DNA of 64,000 bases from Alkalihalobacillus sp. CinArs1 (GCF_947387515.1 NZ_CANDOB010000004.1:62001-126000); one strand, 5' to 3'; counted from the first letter of the stretch, positions 33,930 to 42,243 are shown. Made by a program: numbers and translations. The notes: a model not told the origin generated them from the letters alone.

Positions 33930-34403
33930 ATGACAACGAGAATGAAAGTTCTACAGAAGCTTGATTCTGTAAAAGACCCTGAAATTCCTTCGGTTAGTGT
34001 TGTCGACCTCGGTATCATTTACGATGTGAAGGTGGATGAAGGAAACGTTGAAGTAGAGGCGATGCCTACATTCTCCGGGTGTCCTGCTCTTGATATCATC
34101 AAACGAGATATTAAAGAAGCAATTGAAGCAATAGAAGGAATTACATCCGTAGAAGTGAAGTATATACGTGAACCGATATGGACCACCGATCGTGTTACGG
34201 AAAGAGGGAAGGTACAACTGAAAGATTACGGAATCGCTCCTCCAGAAGAGAGAAGCGGGGACGAATGGCGTGTTCCTTGTCCTTACTGTGACTCTGTATA
34301 CACTACGATGGACAACATTTTTGGTCCAGCAGCATGTCGAAGTATTCTTTATTGTAAAAGCTGTAAAAATCCGTTTGAAGCCATGAAGCCTGTAGCAATT
34401 TAA
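33930..34403 (+). CDS. paaD: PaaD (MIP18/DUF59-type maturation factor)
   Basis: A 157-residue protein with an N-terminal DUF59/MIP18 domain (LDSVKDPEIPSVSVVDLGIIY; FSGCPALDIIKRDI, with conserved Cys) and a C-terminal zinc-ribbon-like part with C-x2-C pairs (CPYCDSVYT and CKSCKNPF). PaaD is thought to assist iron-sulfur or di-iron assembly for the epoxidase system, probably the PaaE cluster. That it is kept while paaE is missing here hints paaE exists elsewhere. ATG follows GAGAGGAG. Confidence 0.92.
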   Translation: MTTRMKVLQKLDSVKDPEIPSVSVVDLGIIYDVKVDEGNVEVEAMPTFSGCPALDIIKRDIKEAIEAIEGITSVEVKYIREPIWTTDRVTERGKVQLKDYGIAPPEERSGDEWRVPCPYCDSVYTTMDNIFGPAACRSILYCKSCKNPFEAMKPVAI

Positions 34404-34429
34404 TTTTAAAATAGAAAGGTTGATGAAAG

Positions 34430-34753
34430 ATGGTTAAAGTTATCGCATTGTATAAGCAGCCGGAGAACAAGCAGAAATTTGATGAGCATTATTTCAACAC
34501 GCACGCGCCGATCACGTCAAAGATCCCAGGGTTAAAGAAGATGGAAGTAACGAGAATCGTTGGTTCTCCTATGGGAGAAAGTGAATTTTATCTACTTTGC
34601 GAGATGTACTATGAAGATCATGAATCTATGAAGGCAGGTATGAAATCACAAGAAGGAAAAGCGTCAGGAAAAGACTTGATGAGCTTTGCTGGAGATCTTG
34701 TTACGCTGATGATCGGAGAAGAAGTACACGAAACAGCTGATACTAAGCAATAG
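34430..34753 (+). CDS. EthD family protein
   Basis: A 107-residue ferredoxin-like fold protein: VKVIALYKQPENKQKFDEHY, FNTHAPITSKIPGLKK and the C-terminal DLVTLMIGEE identify the EthD family (Pfam PF07110). Members help P450 or other degradative systems, or act as small isomerases/monooxygenase partners. Located between paaD (26 nt) and paaG (15 nt), it is probably made with the epoxidase operon; its role there is unknown. Confidence 0.85.
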   Translation: MVKVIALYKQPENKQKFDEHYFNTHAPITSKIPGLKKMEVTRIVGSPMGESEFYLLCEMYYEDHESMKAGMKSQEGKASGKDLMSFAGDLVTLMIGEEVHETADTKQ

Positions 34754-34768
34754 AAAAGGGGCACGAGA

Positions 34769-35542
34769 ATGTACGAAACGATTGAATACGAAACAAGGGA
34801 TCGGATTGCATGGATCCGCCTAAATCGACCAGATAAAATGAATGCGTTTACAATGGTGATGAATAAAGAAGTTCAAGAAGCGGTTGAGCGTGGCGAGGCC
34901 AATGAAGACGTACGCTGTATCGTGATTACCGGAAATGGAAGAGCATTTTGTGCAGGACAGGATTTGAATGGAGTTGACGAAGGACTCGATCATGGTGACG
35001 TACTTCGATCAGCATATAATCCTATGGTCAAGCAAGTCGTGAACTGTGAGAAACCAGTCGTTGCAGCTGTTAATGGTGTAGCTGCTGGTGCAGGGATGAG
35101 CCTTGCTCTCGCATGTGATTTCCGTCTTGCACATGAGAACGCTAGTTTTATTGAGGCATTCGTACACGTCGGGCTTGTTCCTGATTCTGGCAGCATGTAT
35201 TTTTTACCTCGATTGATCGGTCATGCAAAAGCGTTAGAGCTTGCGATGCTTGGTGATAAAGTGAGTGCATCGAATGCGAAGGAACTTGGTATGGTCAACG
35301 ATGTGTATGAGCATGATGCTTGGGAAGAAAAAGTCAGTAAGTTTGCTGCGCGTCTATCGAATCTACCACCTAAAGCGGTCTCACTCATCAAAGAAGGGAT
35401 GGCAAAAAGTTGGGACAGCAGTCTTGAGGAAGTGCTAGAATTTGAAGCAGAAGCGCAGCGTAAAGCAGGTCGAACCAACGATCATCATGAAGGTGTAAAA
35501 GCTTTTATTGAGAAGAGACGCCCGGTGTTTCAAGGTTCATAA
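34769..35542 (+). CDS. paaG: 1,2-epoxyphenylacetyl-CoA isomerase PaaG
   Basis: A 257-residue crotonase-fold enzyme (E. coli PaaG 262). Oxyanion-hole motifs GRAFCAGQDLNG and GVAAGAGMSLALACDFR and the catalytic-Asp segment HVGLVPDSGSMYFLPRL are visible; the Asp after VP replaces the Glu of hydratases, as in PaaG. It isomerises the ring epoxide to oxepin-CoA. Last clear member of the paaABCD-ethD-paaG operon. Confidence 0.9.
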   Translation: MYETIEYETRDRIAWIRLNRPDKMNAFTMVMNKEVQEAVERGEANEDVRCIVITGNGRAFCAGQDLNGVDEGLDHGDVLRSAYNPMVKQVVNCEKPVVAAVNGVAAGAGMSLALACDFRLAHENASFIEAFVHVGLVPDSGSMYFLPRLIGHAKALELAMLGDKVSASNAKELGMVNDVYEHDAWEEKVSKFAARLSNLPPKAVSLIKEGMAKSWDSSLEEVLEFEAEAQRKAGRTNDHHEGVKAFIEKRRPVFQGS

Positions 35543-35602
35543 TGCTTTAAAGAAGGAAACTGGGGGAAATATCGAGAATAATAGATGTTAGGGGGAAGGG
35601 GT

Positions 35603-35627
35603 CCTGGAGGTTAATTATCCTACCAGG
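35603..35627 (+). other. Imperfect hairpin between paaG and the second hydratase
   Basis: CCTGGAGG and CCTACCAGG can pair with one bulge around a short A/T loop. There is no T-run, so it may be an mRNA processing or stability element rather than a terminator. Confidence 0.35.
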
Positions 35628-35663
35628 CTCTTTCCTATGTTCTTAACTAGAGGAGGATGCAAA

Positions 35664-36440
35664 TTGGCTGTCGTTACATATGAAGTAAAGAATCACGTAG
35701 GATACGTTACATTGAATCGTCCGGATGTTCTAAACTGCTTTAACTATGAAACGCTTTCTGTACTTCAAGGAATCATCGATGATATTTATACCGATAAGAA
35801 TGTACGTGTTGTTATTTTTATGGGGGCTGGTGAAAAGGCTTTCAGTGCAGGAGCGGACTTAAAAGAAAGACGATCACTCTCTGAAAGTGAAGTGAAGCGG
35901 AACGTCAAAAAGATTCGCGAGGTATTTTCATCCGTTGAAGCTCTTCCTCAACCGACGATCGCAGCGCTCAACGGCTATGCATTCGGAGGCGGATTTGAAC
36001 TCGCACTAGCATGTGACTTTCGTTATGCAGTAGAAGGAACTAAGATGGGGCTTACTGAAACGAGTCTAGGTATTATACCTGGTGCCGGTGGAACACAGAG
36101 GCTTCCACGCCTTATCGGTTCTGCTAAAGCACTCGAACTGGTATTGACCGCAAGAAAACTAACTTCAGAAGAAGCGTTTGATTATGGCATCCTGAATGGT
36201 GTCGTAAAAGTTGAAGCCTTGGTATCTCAGTGTGAGGACCTTGCTTCTGAAATTTGTAAGAATGCGCCGGTGGCTGTTCAACAAGCGAAGTTTGCAGTCC
36301 GAGAAGGCATGAATGTCGATCGACATACGGGCATGGCTATCGAATCGAAAGCGTATGAAGTGACAATTCCCACGAAGGATCGTTTAGAAGCTCTTGAAGC
36401 TTTTGCTGAGAAGCGAAAGCCTGAGTTTAAAGGAGAGTAG
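35664..36440 (+). CDS. Enoyl-CoA hydratase/isomerase family (PaaF-like)
   Basis: A 258-residue crotonase. The TTG at 35664 lies 7 nt after AGGAGG and is preferred to the longer frame. Motifs EKAFSAGADLKERR, GYAFGGGFELALACDFR and TSLGIIPGAGGTQRLPRLIG, with the catalytic Glu pair of true hydratases, distinguish it from PaaG. It could hydrate 2,3-dehydroadipyl-CoA (PaaF role) or another enoyl-CoA such as methylglutaconyl-CoA. It is 121 nt after paaG with no clear promoter. Confidence 0.85.
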   Translation: MAVVTYEVKNHVGYVTLNRPDVLNCFNYETLSVLQGIIDDIYTDKNVRVVIFMGAGEKAFSAGADLKERRSLSESEVKRNVKKIREVFSSVEALPQPTIAALNGYAFGGGFELALACDFRYAVEGTKMGLTETSLGIIPGAGGTQRLPRLIGSAKALELVLTARKLTSEEAFDYGILNGVVKVEALVSQCEDLASEICKNAPVAVQQAKFAVREGMNVDRHTGMAIESKAYEVTIPTKDRLEALEAFAEKRKPEFKGE

Positions 36441-36469
36441 TTGCGATGTCCTTCGCTCTTTGGTAGTAT
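36441..36469 (+). promoter_or_regulatory. Candidate promoter of paaX
   Basis: TTGCGA - 17 nt - TAGTAT with an extended TG at 36461-36462; overlaps the end of the hydratase gene region. Confidence 0.55.
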
Positions 36470-36487
36470 AACATCATATTTAGGGTG

Positions 36488-36500
36488 CGTTTTATTAACG
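36488..36500. promoter_or_regulatory. Shared operator, site 2 (paaX)
   Basis: CGTT-TTATT-AACG, perfect arms and the same spacing as the paaA site, 27 nt before the paaX ATG. Suggests autoregulation. Confidence 0.65.
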
Positions 36501-36526
36501 GTATACCTTGAGCGGAGGAAAATGTT

Positions 36527-37417
36527 ATGAATGAAGGTTTAAATACAAGGTCGATGATCTTTACGCTGTATGGGGATTATATCCGCCACTACGGTAATGA
36601 GATTTGGATCGGAAGTTTGATCAGGCTGTTGAAGGAGTTTGGACACAATGATCAGTCAGTTCGAGCTGCAATCTCAAGAATGAACAAACAAGGATGGGTA
36701 CAATCAAGAAAAGAAGGTAACAAAAGCTATTACTTCTTAACAGAGCGTGGGGTAAAACGGATCGATGAAGCGGCAAGGCGTATCTTTAAGCTTCAGCCGT
36801 TCAGTTGGGATGGAAGATGGCGCATGCTTCTTTACACGATTCCAGAAGAAAAAAGACACATTCGTGACGAGCTACGAAAAGAACTTGTCTGGAGCGGCTT
36901 TGGAAGTTCTTCTGCGAGTTTGTGGATGTCTCCTAATCATCTGGAAGAGCAAGTGGATGTATTGATCGAGAAATACGATATTAAAGAACATATTCATTTC
37001 TTTGTAGCTGATTACAAAGGTCCACACGAAAATACTGCTCTTGTGAATGAATGCTGGGATTTGAAGGACATCAGCGATAAATATCGCTCCTTTATCAAAC
37101 GTTACAGTGAGAAGTTCGTCATCGATCGTAATAAGATCGAAAAAGGGAACATGACAGACGGAGAATGTTTTGTTGAAAGGGCAAAACTTGTTCATGAATA
37201 TCGTAAGTTTCTATTCGTGGATCCGGGTCTTCCTCCTCAGCTGCTGCCAGATGAGTGGCCGGGAGAACATGCGGCGAAGCTATTCAGCGACTACTACCGT
37301 ACGCTTGCAAAACCTTCATCACGCTTTTTTGAGGAGGTCTTTAAAGAAGGCAATGAATTGAAGAAGAAAGACGATCGTTATGATGCGCTTCAGCATCCAC
37401 TATTGATCGATAGATAA
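36527..37417 (+). CDS. paaX: PaaX family transcriptional repressor
   Basis: A 296-residue regulator (E. coli PaaX 316). The N-terminal winged helix (TRSMIFTLYGDYIRHYGNEI; NDQSVRAAISRMNKQGWVQSR) and the middle segment WDGRWRMLLYTIPEEKR are characteristic of PaaX. In E. coli PaaX represses paa genes and is released by phenylacetyl-CoA. Here it likely binds the CGTW-N5-WACG palindromes, one of which lies in its own leader. GCGGAGG precedes the ATG. Confidence 0.93.
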   Translation: MNEGLNTRSMIFTLYGDYIRHYGNEIWIGSLIRLLKEFGHNDQSVRAAISRMNKQGWVQSRKEGNKSYYFLTERGVKRIDEAARRIFKLQPFSWDGRWRMLLYTIPEEKRHIRDELRKELVWSGFGSSSASLWMSPNHLEEQVDVLIEKYDIKEHIHFFVADYKGPHENTALVNECWDLKDISDKYRSFIKRYSEKFVIDRNKIEKGNMTDGECFVERAKLVHEYRKFLFVDPGLPPQLLPDEWPGEHAAKLFSDYYRTLAKPSSRFFEEVFKEGNELKKKDDRYDALQHPLLIDR

Positions 37418-37446
37418 AAAAAGGAACGGGCTCCCGTTCCTTTTTT
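37416..37446. terminator. Bidirectional terminator paaX / paaY-like
   Basis: AAGGAACGGG / CCCGTTCCTT stem with long A and T runs at both sides. Confidence 0.94.
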
Positions 37447-37450
37447 GGTA

Positions 37451-37981
37451 TCAGCGAATTTCTTCAACGCCTTCGATTTGTTCAAGAAATTCTTTTCCTT
37501 TTTTCTTGTAGGTATCAATCGTTAACTTAATCAATTCTCGATCTTTGTCAGTAAGTTCTCTAACGACTTTGCCTGGTGAGCCGAGAACCATCGTGTTTGG
37601 TGGAATCTTCTTTCCTGCAGGTATAAGTGTATTCGCTCCAATTAATGCACCTTCACCAATTTCAGCTCCGTCAAGTACGATAGCACCCATTCCAATGAGA
37701 GCACCTTTCTTTACCTTGCATCCATGAAGAATCGCGTTATGTCCAACCGAAACTTCATCTTCTAGCACAAGAGGATACCCTTCAAACAAATGGCACGTAC
37801 AATTATCTTGAATGTTACATCCGTTTCCGATTGTAATCGGTGCTTCGTCTCCTCTTAATACAGTATTGAACCACACGCTTGATTCTTCTCCAATCGTAAC
37901 ATCCCCGATAATTTTAGCTCCTGGAGCTACGAAAACATCTTTGCCTACCGATGGTTTATGACCGTTATAAGAAATTAGCAT
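37451..37981 (-). CDS. Gamma carbonic anhydrase family protein (PaaY/YtoA-like)
   Basis: A 176-residue left-handed beta-helix protein with hexapeptide repeats (IIGDVTIGEESSVWFNTVLRG in part, ALIGMGAIVLDGAEIGEGALIG). The three zinc-type His ligands are visible in CTCHLFEG, SVGHNAILHGC. In E. coli PaaY is a thioesterase that clears dead-end CoA esters of phenylacetate degradation; the same fold includes YtoA-type proteins. Its place beside paaX and a shared operator at 38070 favours the PaaY role. Confidence 0.85.
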   Translation of the reverse strand: MLISYNGHKPSVGKDVFVAPGAKIIGDVTIGEESSVWFNTVLRGDEAPITIGNGCNIQDNCTCHLFEGYPLVLEDEVSVGHNAILHGCKVKKGALIGMGAIVLDGAEIGEGALIGANTLIPAGKKIPPNTMVLGSPGKVVRELTDKDRELIKLTIDTYKKKGKEFLEQIEGVEEIR

Positions 37982-38069
37982 CGAAAAAATCCTCTCTTTC
38001 TCATTTTTTTGCAGGAATTCAGTGTCTGTTTTTTGAATGTTTAGTATGAGTATAACACGTAATCTATTA

Positions 38070-38086
38070 AACGTAATAAATACGTT
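38070..38086. promoter_or_regulatory. Shared operator, site 3 (divergent paaY-like / flavoprotein)
   Basis: AACGTA-ATAAA-TACGTT, perfect 6-nt arms; CGT-to-CGT spacing of 11 as in the other sites. It can serve both divergent genes. A TATACT -10 candidate for the minus strand is at 38049-38054. Confidence 0.7.
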
Positions 38087-38109
38087 ACAGGAAAAGGGGC
38101 GAAGACATC

Positions 38110-39084
38110 ATGAATCGGATTTGTGAAACGCTATCGATCAACTATCCCATCATACAAGGGGGGATGGGAAATATCTCAAGCTCAGAACTAGCATCTGCAG
38201 TCTCGAAGGCTGGAGGTCTTGGCACGATCGGAACTGGAACGATGTCGCCAGATGAGGTCGAGAAATTATTAGTAGATATTAAAATGCTTACATCACTACC
38301 ATTCGCTGTGAACATCCCGATCACCGTAACTCCATACTTTAAAGAAATGTGTGAGCTGGTAGTGAAGCATGACGTCAAAGTAGTGTCTCTCTCAGCAGGG
38401 AATCCCTCGCCACATATTTCTTTTTTTAAAGAGCATGGCATAAAAGTGATCTGCGTGACAGCGAGTGTGAAGCATGCGATGAAAGCTGAAAATGCCGGAG
38501 CAGACATCATTGTTGGAGAAGGTTTTGAAGCAGCAGGGATCAACTCATCTCTAGAGCTAACGACCTTGACGTTGATTCCTCAGTTAAAAGCTAGTGTATC
38601 CATTCCAGTCATCGCTGCTGGTGGAGTAGGAGATGGCAAAGGATTAGCGGCAGCCTTTGTGCTCGGAGCTGAAGGGGTTCAGATGGGGACAAGACTCGTC
38701 GCAACGAAAGATTCTCCGTATCATTCAAATTATTTAGATCAAATTTTGCAGTCGAAAGACACTGGTACTGTGATCGTTGGACGAAGTGTAGGCAAAGTAA
38801 GAAGGATATTAAAAACAAGTTATTCATCAATGATAGAAGAAGCAGAAAGAAATGGAGTACATCCTAACGATTTTGCCAAGATGACGGCTGAAGATAAGCA
38901 CATTATTGGAGCGGTTGAAGGACGGCTGGAAGAAGGGTTCATCAATGGTGGACAAGTTAGTGGACTGATCAATTCGTTACCTACTGTGGAAGAGCTTTTT
39001 GTAACGATGATACGAGAAGCTTCAGAAACACTAAACGATCAATCCCTACAGTTCAACAAGTTTAAACAACCTAATAACGGATAA
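38110..39084 (+). CDS. Nitronate monooxygenase / FabK-type flavoprotein
   Basis: A 324-residue TIM-barrel FMN protein: PIIQGGMGNISSSELASAVS, IPVIAAGGVGDGKGLAAAF and GAEGVQMGTRLVAT mark the nitronate monooxygenase/FabK/IMP-dehydrogenase-like family. The FabK catalytic EAGGH segment is replaced by EAAGINS, so the active-site His is missing and enoyl-ACP reductase activity is unlikely. Promoter control shared with the paaY-like gene suggests a part in aromatic degradation, for example a redox step on a ring-derived intermediate; the reaction is unknown. AAAAGGGGC is the ribosome site. Confidence 0.82.
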   Translation: MNRICETLSINYPIIQGGMGNISSSELASAVSKAGGLGTIGTGTMSPDEVEKLLVDIKMLTSLPFAVNIPITVTPYFKEMCELVVKHDVKVVSLSAGNPSPHISFFKEHGIKVICVTASVKHAMKAENAGADIIVGEGFEAAGINSSLELTTLTLIPQLKASVSIPVIAAGGVGDGKGLAAAFVLGAEGVQMGTRLVATKDSPYHSNYLDQILQSKDTGTVIVGRSVGKVRRILKTSYSSMIEEAERNGVHPNDFAKMTAEDKHIIGAVEGRLEEGFINGGQVSGLINSLPTVEELFVTMIREASETLNDQSLQFNKFKQPNNG

Positions 39085-39167
39085 GGGGGAAGCCCTTGTC
39101 TAAGACAAATATTTTAAAAATATACAATAGTAATAATTGTTTGATAATTCGTTGACAAGTTTCACAA

Positions 39168-39197
39168 TTGCAGTGTACCATTACGATAAAATATGAC
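39168..39197 (+). promoter_or_regulatory. Candidate promoter of the ABC importer operon
   Basis: TTGCAG - 18 nt - TATGAC; a TTGACA at 39152 has no well-spaced -10. No T-box or operator palindrome is visible in this 157-nt leader. Confidence 0.4.
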
Positions 39198-39241
39198 AGA
39201 TAGCTACATGTAGGTTCTCATTAAATGAACAGGGGGAGAAA

Positions 39242-40264
39242 ATGATGTTGAAATCATGGAAAAAATGGGTTGGGATTTCTCTTGTCAGTAGTGTCTTGGT
39301 GCTTGCAGGGTGTGGAAGCAACAATGCATCGTCAGACTCTGACAGCGGGGGAGAAGGGTCAGAAGATAAGATGTATACGATCGGAGTAACGCAGATCGTT
39401 GAACATCCGTCGTTGGATGCGGCATTCGAAGGCTTTAAGATGGCGCTAGAAGAGAACGGCTTTAAAGAAGGAGAGAACGTTACATACGATGTGCAAAATG
39501 CGCAGAATGATATGAACAACAGCAATACCATCGCTCAAAACTTAGTTGGAGATAATGTCGATCTGATCTTTGCAAACTCTACACCAAGTGCTCAATCAGC
39601 ATTGAACGCAACGTCAGATATACCGATCATCTTCACTTCGGTTACAGATCCTGTTGGAGCGAAGCTAGTAGAATCGTTTGATAAGCCAGGAGAGAATATA
39701 ACAGGTACAACTGATACTCATCCTGATGCGATTCCAAAGACGATTGAATTTATCTCGAGTGAATTCGACGCTGAGAACGTTGGGTTAATTTATAACGCTG
39801 GGGAGCAAAACTCTGTTGCACAAGTCAAAGTTGTAAAAGAAGCGCTAGAAAGTAACGGATTGAAGCCTGTTGAGAAAAGCGTTTCGACTTCAGCTGAAGT
39901 AAAGCAAGCTGCTGAAGCCCTAGTAGGAAAAGTCGATGTGATCTATATTGCTACTGACAATACGGTCGTATCTGCCCTTGAATCTGTTATCAGCGTTGCG
40001 AACGACAAAGACATTCCAATGTTTGCAGGGGAATTCGATTCTGTTGAACGAGGCGCGTTTGCTGCCTACGGATTCGACTATAAAGATATTGGGTACGAAG
40101 CAGGTTTGATGGCAGCAAAGATCTTAAATGGTGAAGCAACTGCATCTGAATTACCTGTTCAATATCCTCAAAATCTGAAGCTTAAGATGAATAAGAGTGC
40201 TGCTGAAGAAATGCGAATCGATATTAAACAAGAATGGGAGGAAGAAGGAGAATATATCGAGTAA
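39242..40264 (+). CDS. ABC importer substrate-binding lipoprotein (TrpX-like)
   Basis: A 340-residue lipoprotein with lipobox VLAGC (about residue 23-24) and a mature domain of the ABC_sub_bind family (Pfam PF04392): IGVTQIVEHPSLDAAFEGF, NDMNNSNTIAQNLV, LIFANSTPSAQSALNAT, PIIFTSVTDPVGAKLV. TrpXYZ-type systems are predicted aromatic amino acid (tryptophan) importers. Next to a phenylalanine dehydrogenase, a phenylalanine or other aromatic substrate is a fair guess. Two ATG codons are adjacent; a terminator separates it from the permease. Confidence 0.88.
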   Translation: MMLKSWKKWVGISLVSSVLVLAGCGSNNASSDSDSGGEGSEDKMYTIGVTQIVEHPSLDAAFEGFKMALEENGFKEGENVTYDVQNAQNDMNNSNTIAQNLVGDNVDLIFANSTPSAQSALNATSDIPIIFTSVTDPVGAKLVESFDKPGENITGTTDTHPDAIPKTIEFISSEFDAENVGLIYNAGEQNSVAQVKVVKEALESNGLKPVEKSVSTSAEVKQAAEALVGKVDVIYIATDNTVVSALESVISVANDKDIPMFAGEFDSVERGAFAAYGFDYKDIGYEAGLMAAKILNGEATASELPVQYPQNLKLKMNKSAAEEMRIDIKQEWEEEGEYIE

Positions 40265-40271
40265 CAGGACA

Positions 40272-40314
40272 GGTTCGAGAAAGAAGTCAGCTTCTTTTTC
40301 GAACCATTTTTTTT
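40272..40314 (+). terminator. Strong terminator inside the ABC operon
   Basis: GGTTCGA..AAAGAAG / CTTCTTT..TCGAACC 14-15-bp stem, 4-nt loop, then eight T. It lies between binding protein and permease genes, probably lowering permease and ATPase expression relative to the binding protein. Confidence 0.9.
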
Positions 40315-40349
40315 ACTCGTGAGAATGAAATTAAGGGGGAGGCTTACAT

Positions 40350-41375
40350 ATGGGCTCAGCATTATTTGGTGCGGTTGAATCTGGTGTGATTTATGCTATC
40401 ATGGCGCTCGGTGTATATCTATCATTTCGAATATTAGACTTTCCAGATTTAACGGTAGACGGAAGCTTTGTAACTGGGGCTGCAATTGCCGCTATTCTGA
40501 TCGTTAATGGAACAAATCCTTTCTTTGCAACTTTGATTGCAATCGGTGCAGGATTTTTAGCAGGATGTGTGACAGGATTACTACATACAAAAGGAAAAAT
40601 AAATCCACTGCTTTCAGGGATTTTAATGATGATCGCACTTTACTCGATCAATCTCAGAATCATGGGCCGTTCGAATGTGCCCCTGTTGAACGAAGAGTCG
40701 ATCTTTACAAAAGTAGAATTCATTTTCTCATCACTAGGAATTGAGTCGTTAGTAAACAGCATAGCATCGGCCGTTGGGCTAGGAGGTATCACCTCTACAT
40801 GGTCGATTTTAATCAGTATGCTGTTGCTTACAGCTGTTATTAAAATCTTGACCGACTATTTCCTTAAGACGCAGGTCGGTCTTGCATTACGTGCGACAGG
40901 CGATAACAAACGAATGATTAGGAGTTTTTCAGCCAACACTGATCAACTGACAATCCTAGGTCTTGGTATTTCAAATGCTCTTGTCGCACTGTCTGGAGCG
41001 CTCATTGCGCAGTATAGTTCATTTGCAGATGTAGGAATGGGAATCGGGATGATTATTATCGGTCTTGCCTCCGTCATAATTGGAGAAGCGATATTCGGAA
41101 CGAAAACGATCGCGATCACAACGTTTGCCGTTATTGGGGGAGCCATCGTTTACCGATTGGTTGTAAGTCTGGCACTTCGAGTTGATTTTCTTGAAACAGG
41201 TGATATGAAATTGATCACAGCAGTCATTGTTATCGGAGCATTGATCTTCCCGCAGTTAATCGATGGGCAAAAGGAGCGAAATCGAAAGAAACGGAAACGT
41301 CTACAGCAAACGAAACTGAAAGAGAATGGAGGAAATGAGTATGCTTCTTCTAAATCAGATTCACAAAGTGTTTAA
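40350..41375 (+). CDS. ABC importer permease (TrpY-like)
   Basis: A 341-residue membrane protein with about eight hydrophobic segments and the family motifs SGVIYAIMALGVYLSFRILDFPDLTVDGSF (in parts) and TGDNKRMIRSFSANT, as in branched-chain/sugar-type BPD_transp_2 permeases that accompany ABC_sub_bind proteins. The C-terminus is strongly basic. GGGGGAGG lies 8 nt before ATG. The end overlaps the ATPase gene by 35 nt. Confidence 0.9.
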   Translation: MGSALFGAVESGVIYAIMALGVYLSFRILDFPDLTVDGSFVTGAAIAAILIVNGTNPFFATLIAIGAGFLAGCVTGLLHTKGKINPLLSGILMMIALYSINLRIMGRSNVPLLNEESIFTKVEFIFSSLGIESLVNSIASAVGLGGITSTWSILISMLLLTAVIKILTDYFLKTQVGLALRATGDNKRMIRSFSANTDQLTILGLGISNALVALSGALIAQYSSFADVGMGIGMIIIGLASVIIGEAIFGTKTIAITTFAVIGGAIVYRLVVSLALRVDFLETGDMKLITAVIVIGALIFPQLIDGQKERNRKKRKRLQQTKLKENGGNEYASSKSDSQSV

Positions 41376-42135
41376 CGAAGGAACACTAGACGAGAAGGTT
41401 GCGCTAGAAGATATCGATCTAAAATTACAACCTGGTGATTTTGTAACTGTGATCGGAAGTAACGGTGCAGGAAAATCGACGTTGATGAATATGATCTCTG
41501 GCGTGTTAACTCCAGACGTAGGTGATGTTTTTATCGATGACAAGAAAGTAACGACGATGCCAGAGTATAAGCGGTCGAGGTTAATTGGGCGAGTCTTTCA
41601 AGATCCGATGGCAGGGACAGCCCCTTCGATGACGATTCAAGAGAACTTAGCGATGGCCTACTGTCGGAACCGTAGGCGTACCCTTGTAAAAGGCGTTACG
41701 AAAAAACTAAGAACCACTTTCCAGGAAGCTCTCGAAAGCCTTCACCTTGGACTTGAAGATCGACTGAACGCGAAAGTAGGATTATTATCCGGTGGAGAAA
41801 GACAAGCACTCTCTCTACTGATGGCCACGTTTACTGATCCGAAAATTCTCTTGCTTGATGAACATACGGCAGCACTCGACCCAGCTCGAGCAGAGCTCAT
41901 AACTAAGCTTACAGGAGAAATCGTTGAGAAGACGGGCCTAACCACAGTGATGGTTACGCATAATATGCAACAAGCGCTAGATCTCGGAAATCGCTTGATC
42001 ATGATGGACAGCGGAAAGATTATTCTAGAAGTCGATGGTGAGGACAAGCAGAATCTTACGATCGAAGCCCTGCTACATGAATTTCAAAGAATCAAAGGTT
42101 CAAAGTTGAATAGTGACAAGGCACTGCTTGGATAA
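41341..42135 (+). CDS. ABC importer ATP-binding protein (TrpZ-like)
   Basis: A 264-residue ATPase. ATG 41341 is chosen because GGAGG ends 8 nt before it; ATGs at 41326 and 41335 overlap or crowd that site. It has Walker A GSNGAGKST, signature LSGGERQALSL, Walker B ILLLDEHTAALDP and the H-loop VTHNMQ. The Asp-Glu-His 'DEHTAALD' form is typical of this subfamily. It overlaps the permease gene. Confidence 0.9.
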   Translation: MLLLNQIHKVFNEGTLDEKVALEDIDLKLQPGDFVTVIGSNGAGKSTLMNMISGVLTPDVGDVFIDDKKVTTMPEYKRSRLIGRVFQDPMAGTAPSMTIQENLAMAYCRNRRRTLVKGVTKKLRTTFQEALESLHLGLEDRLNAKVGLLSGGERQALSLLMATFTDPKILLLDEHTAALDPARAELITKLTGEIVEKTGLTTVMVTHNMQQALDLGNRLIMMDSGKIILEVDGEDKQNLTIEALLHEFQRIKGSKLNSDKALLG

Positions 42136-42152
42136 ACCTTGTGAACGTTACG

Positions 42153-42180
42153 GCTGTCGAAGTAGGTTCGGCAGCTTTTC
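42153..42180 (+). terminator. Terminator after the ABC importer
   Basis: GCTGTCGAA / TTCGGCAGC stem (one G-T pair) with a 5-nt loop and TTTTC. Confidence 0.8.
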
Positions 42181-42214
42181 TAACGCGAAAGGGTCGTAAT
42201 TTTTTGACAATTAA

Positions 42215-42243
42215 TTGACGGTTATTATACGTGATGTTATTAT
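42215..42243 (+). promoter_or_regulatory. SigA promoter of the thioesterase-PheDH-dehydrogenase operon
   Basis: TTGACG - 17 nt - TATTAT. The distance to the operator centre (9 nt) equals that in the paaA promoter. Confidence 0.7.

Noticed and set aside
39085-39241. T-box or other riboswitch before the TrpX-like gene
   Set aside because: No T-box GGTGG-type antiterminator sequence or leader terminator is visible in the 157 nt.
42218-42232. Second operator copy ACGGT-TATTA-TACGT
   Set aside because: One arm is degenerate; noted with the main site but not counted as a separate feature.
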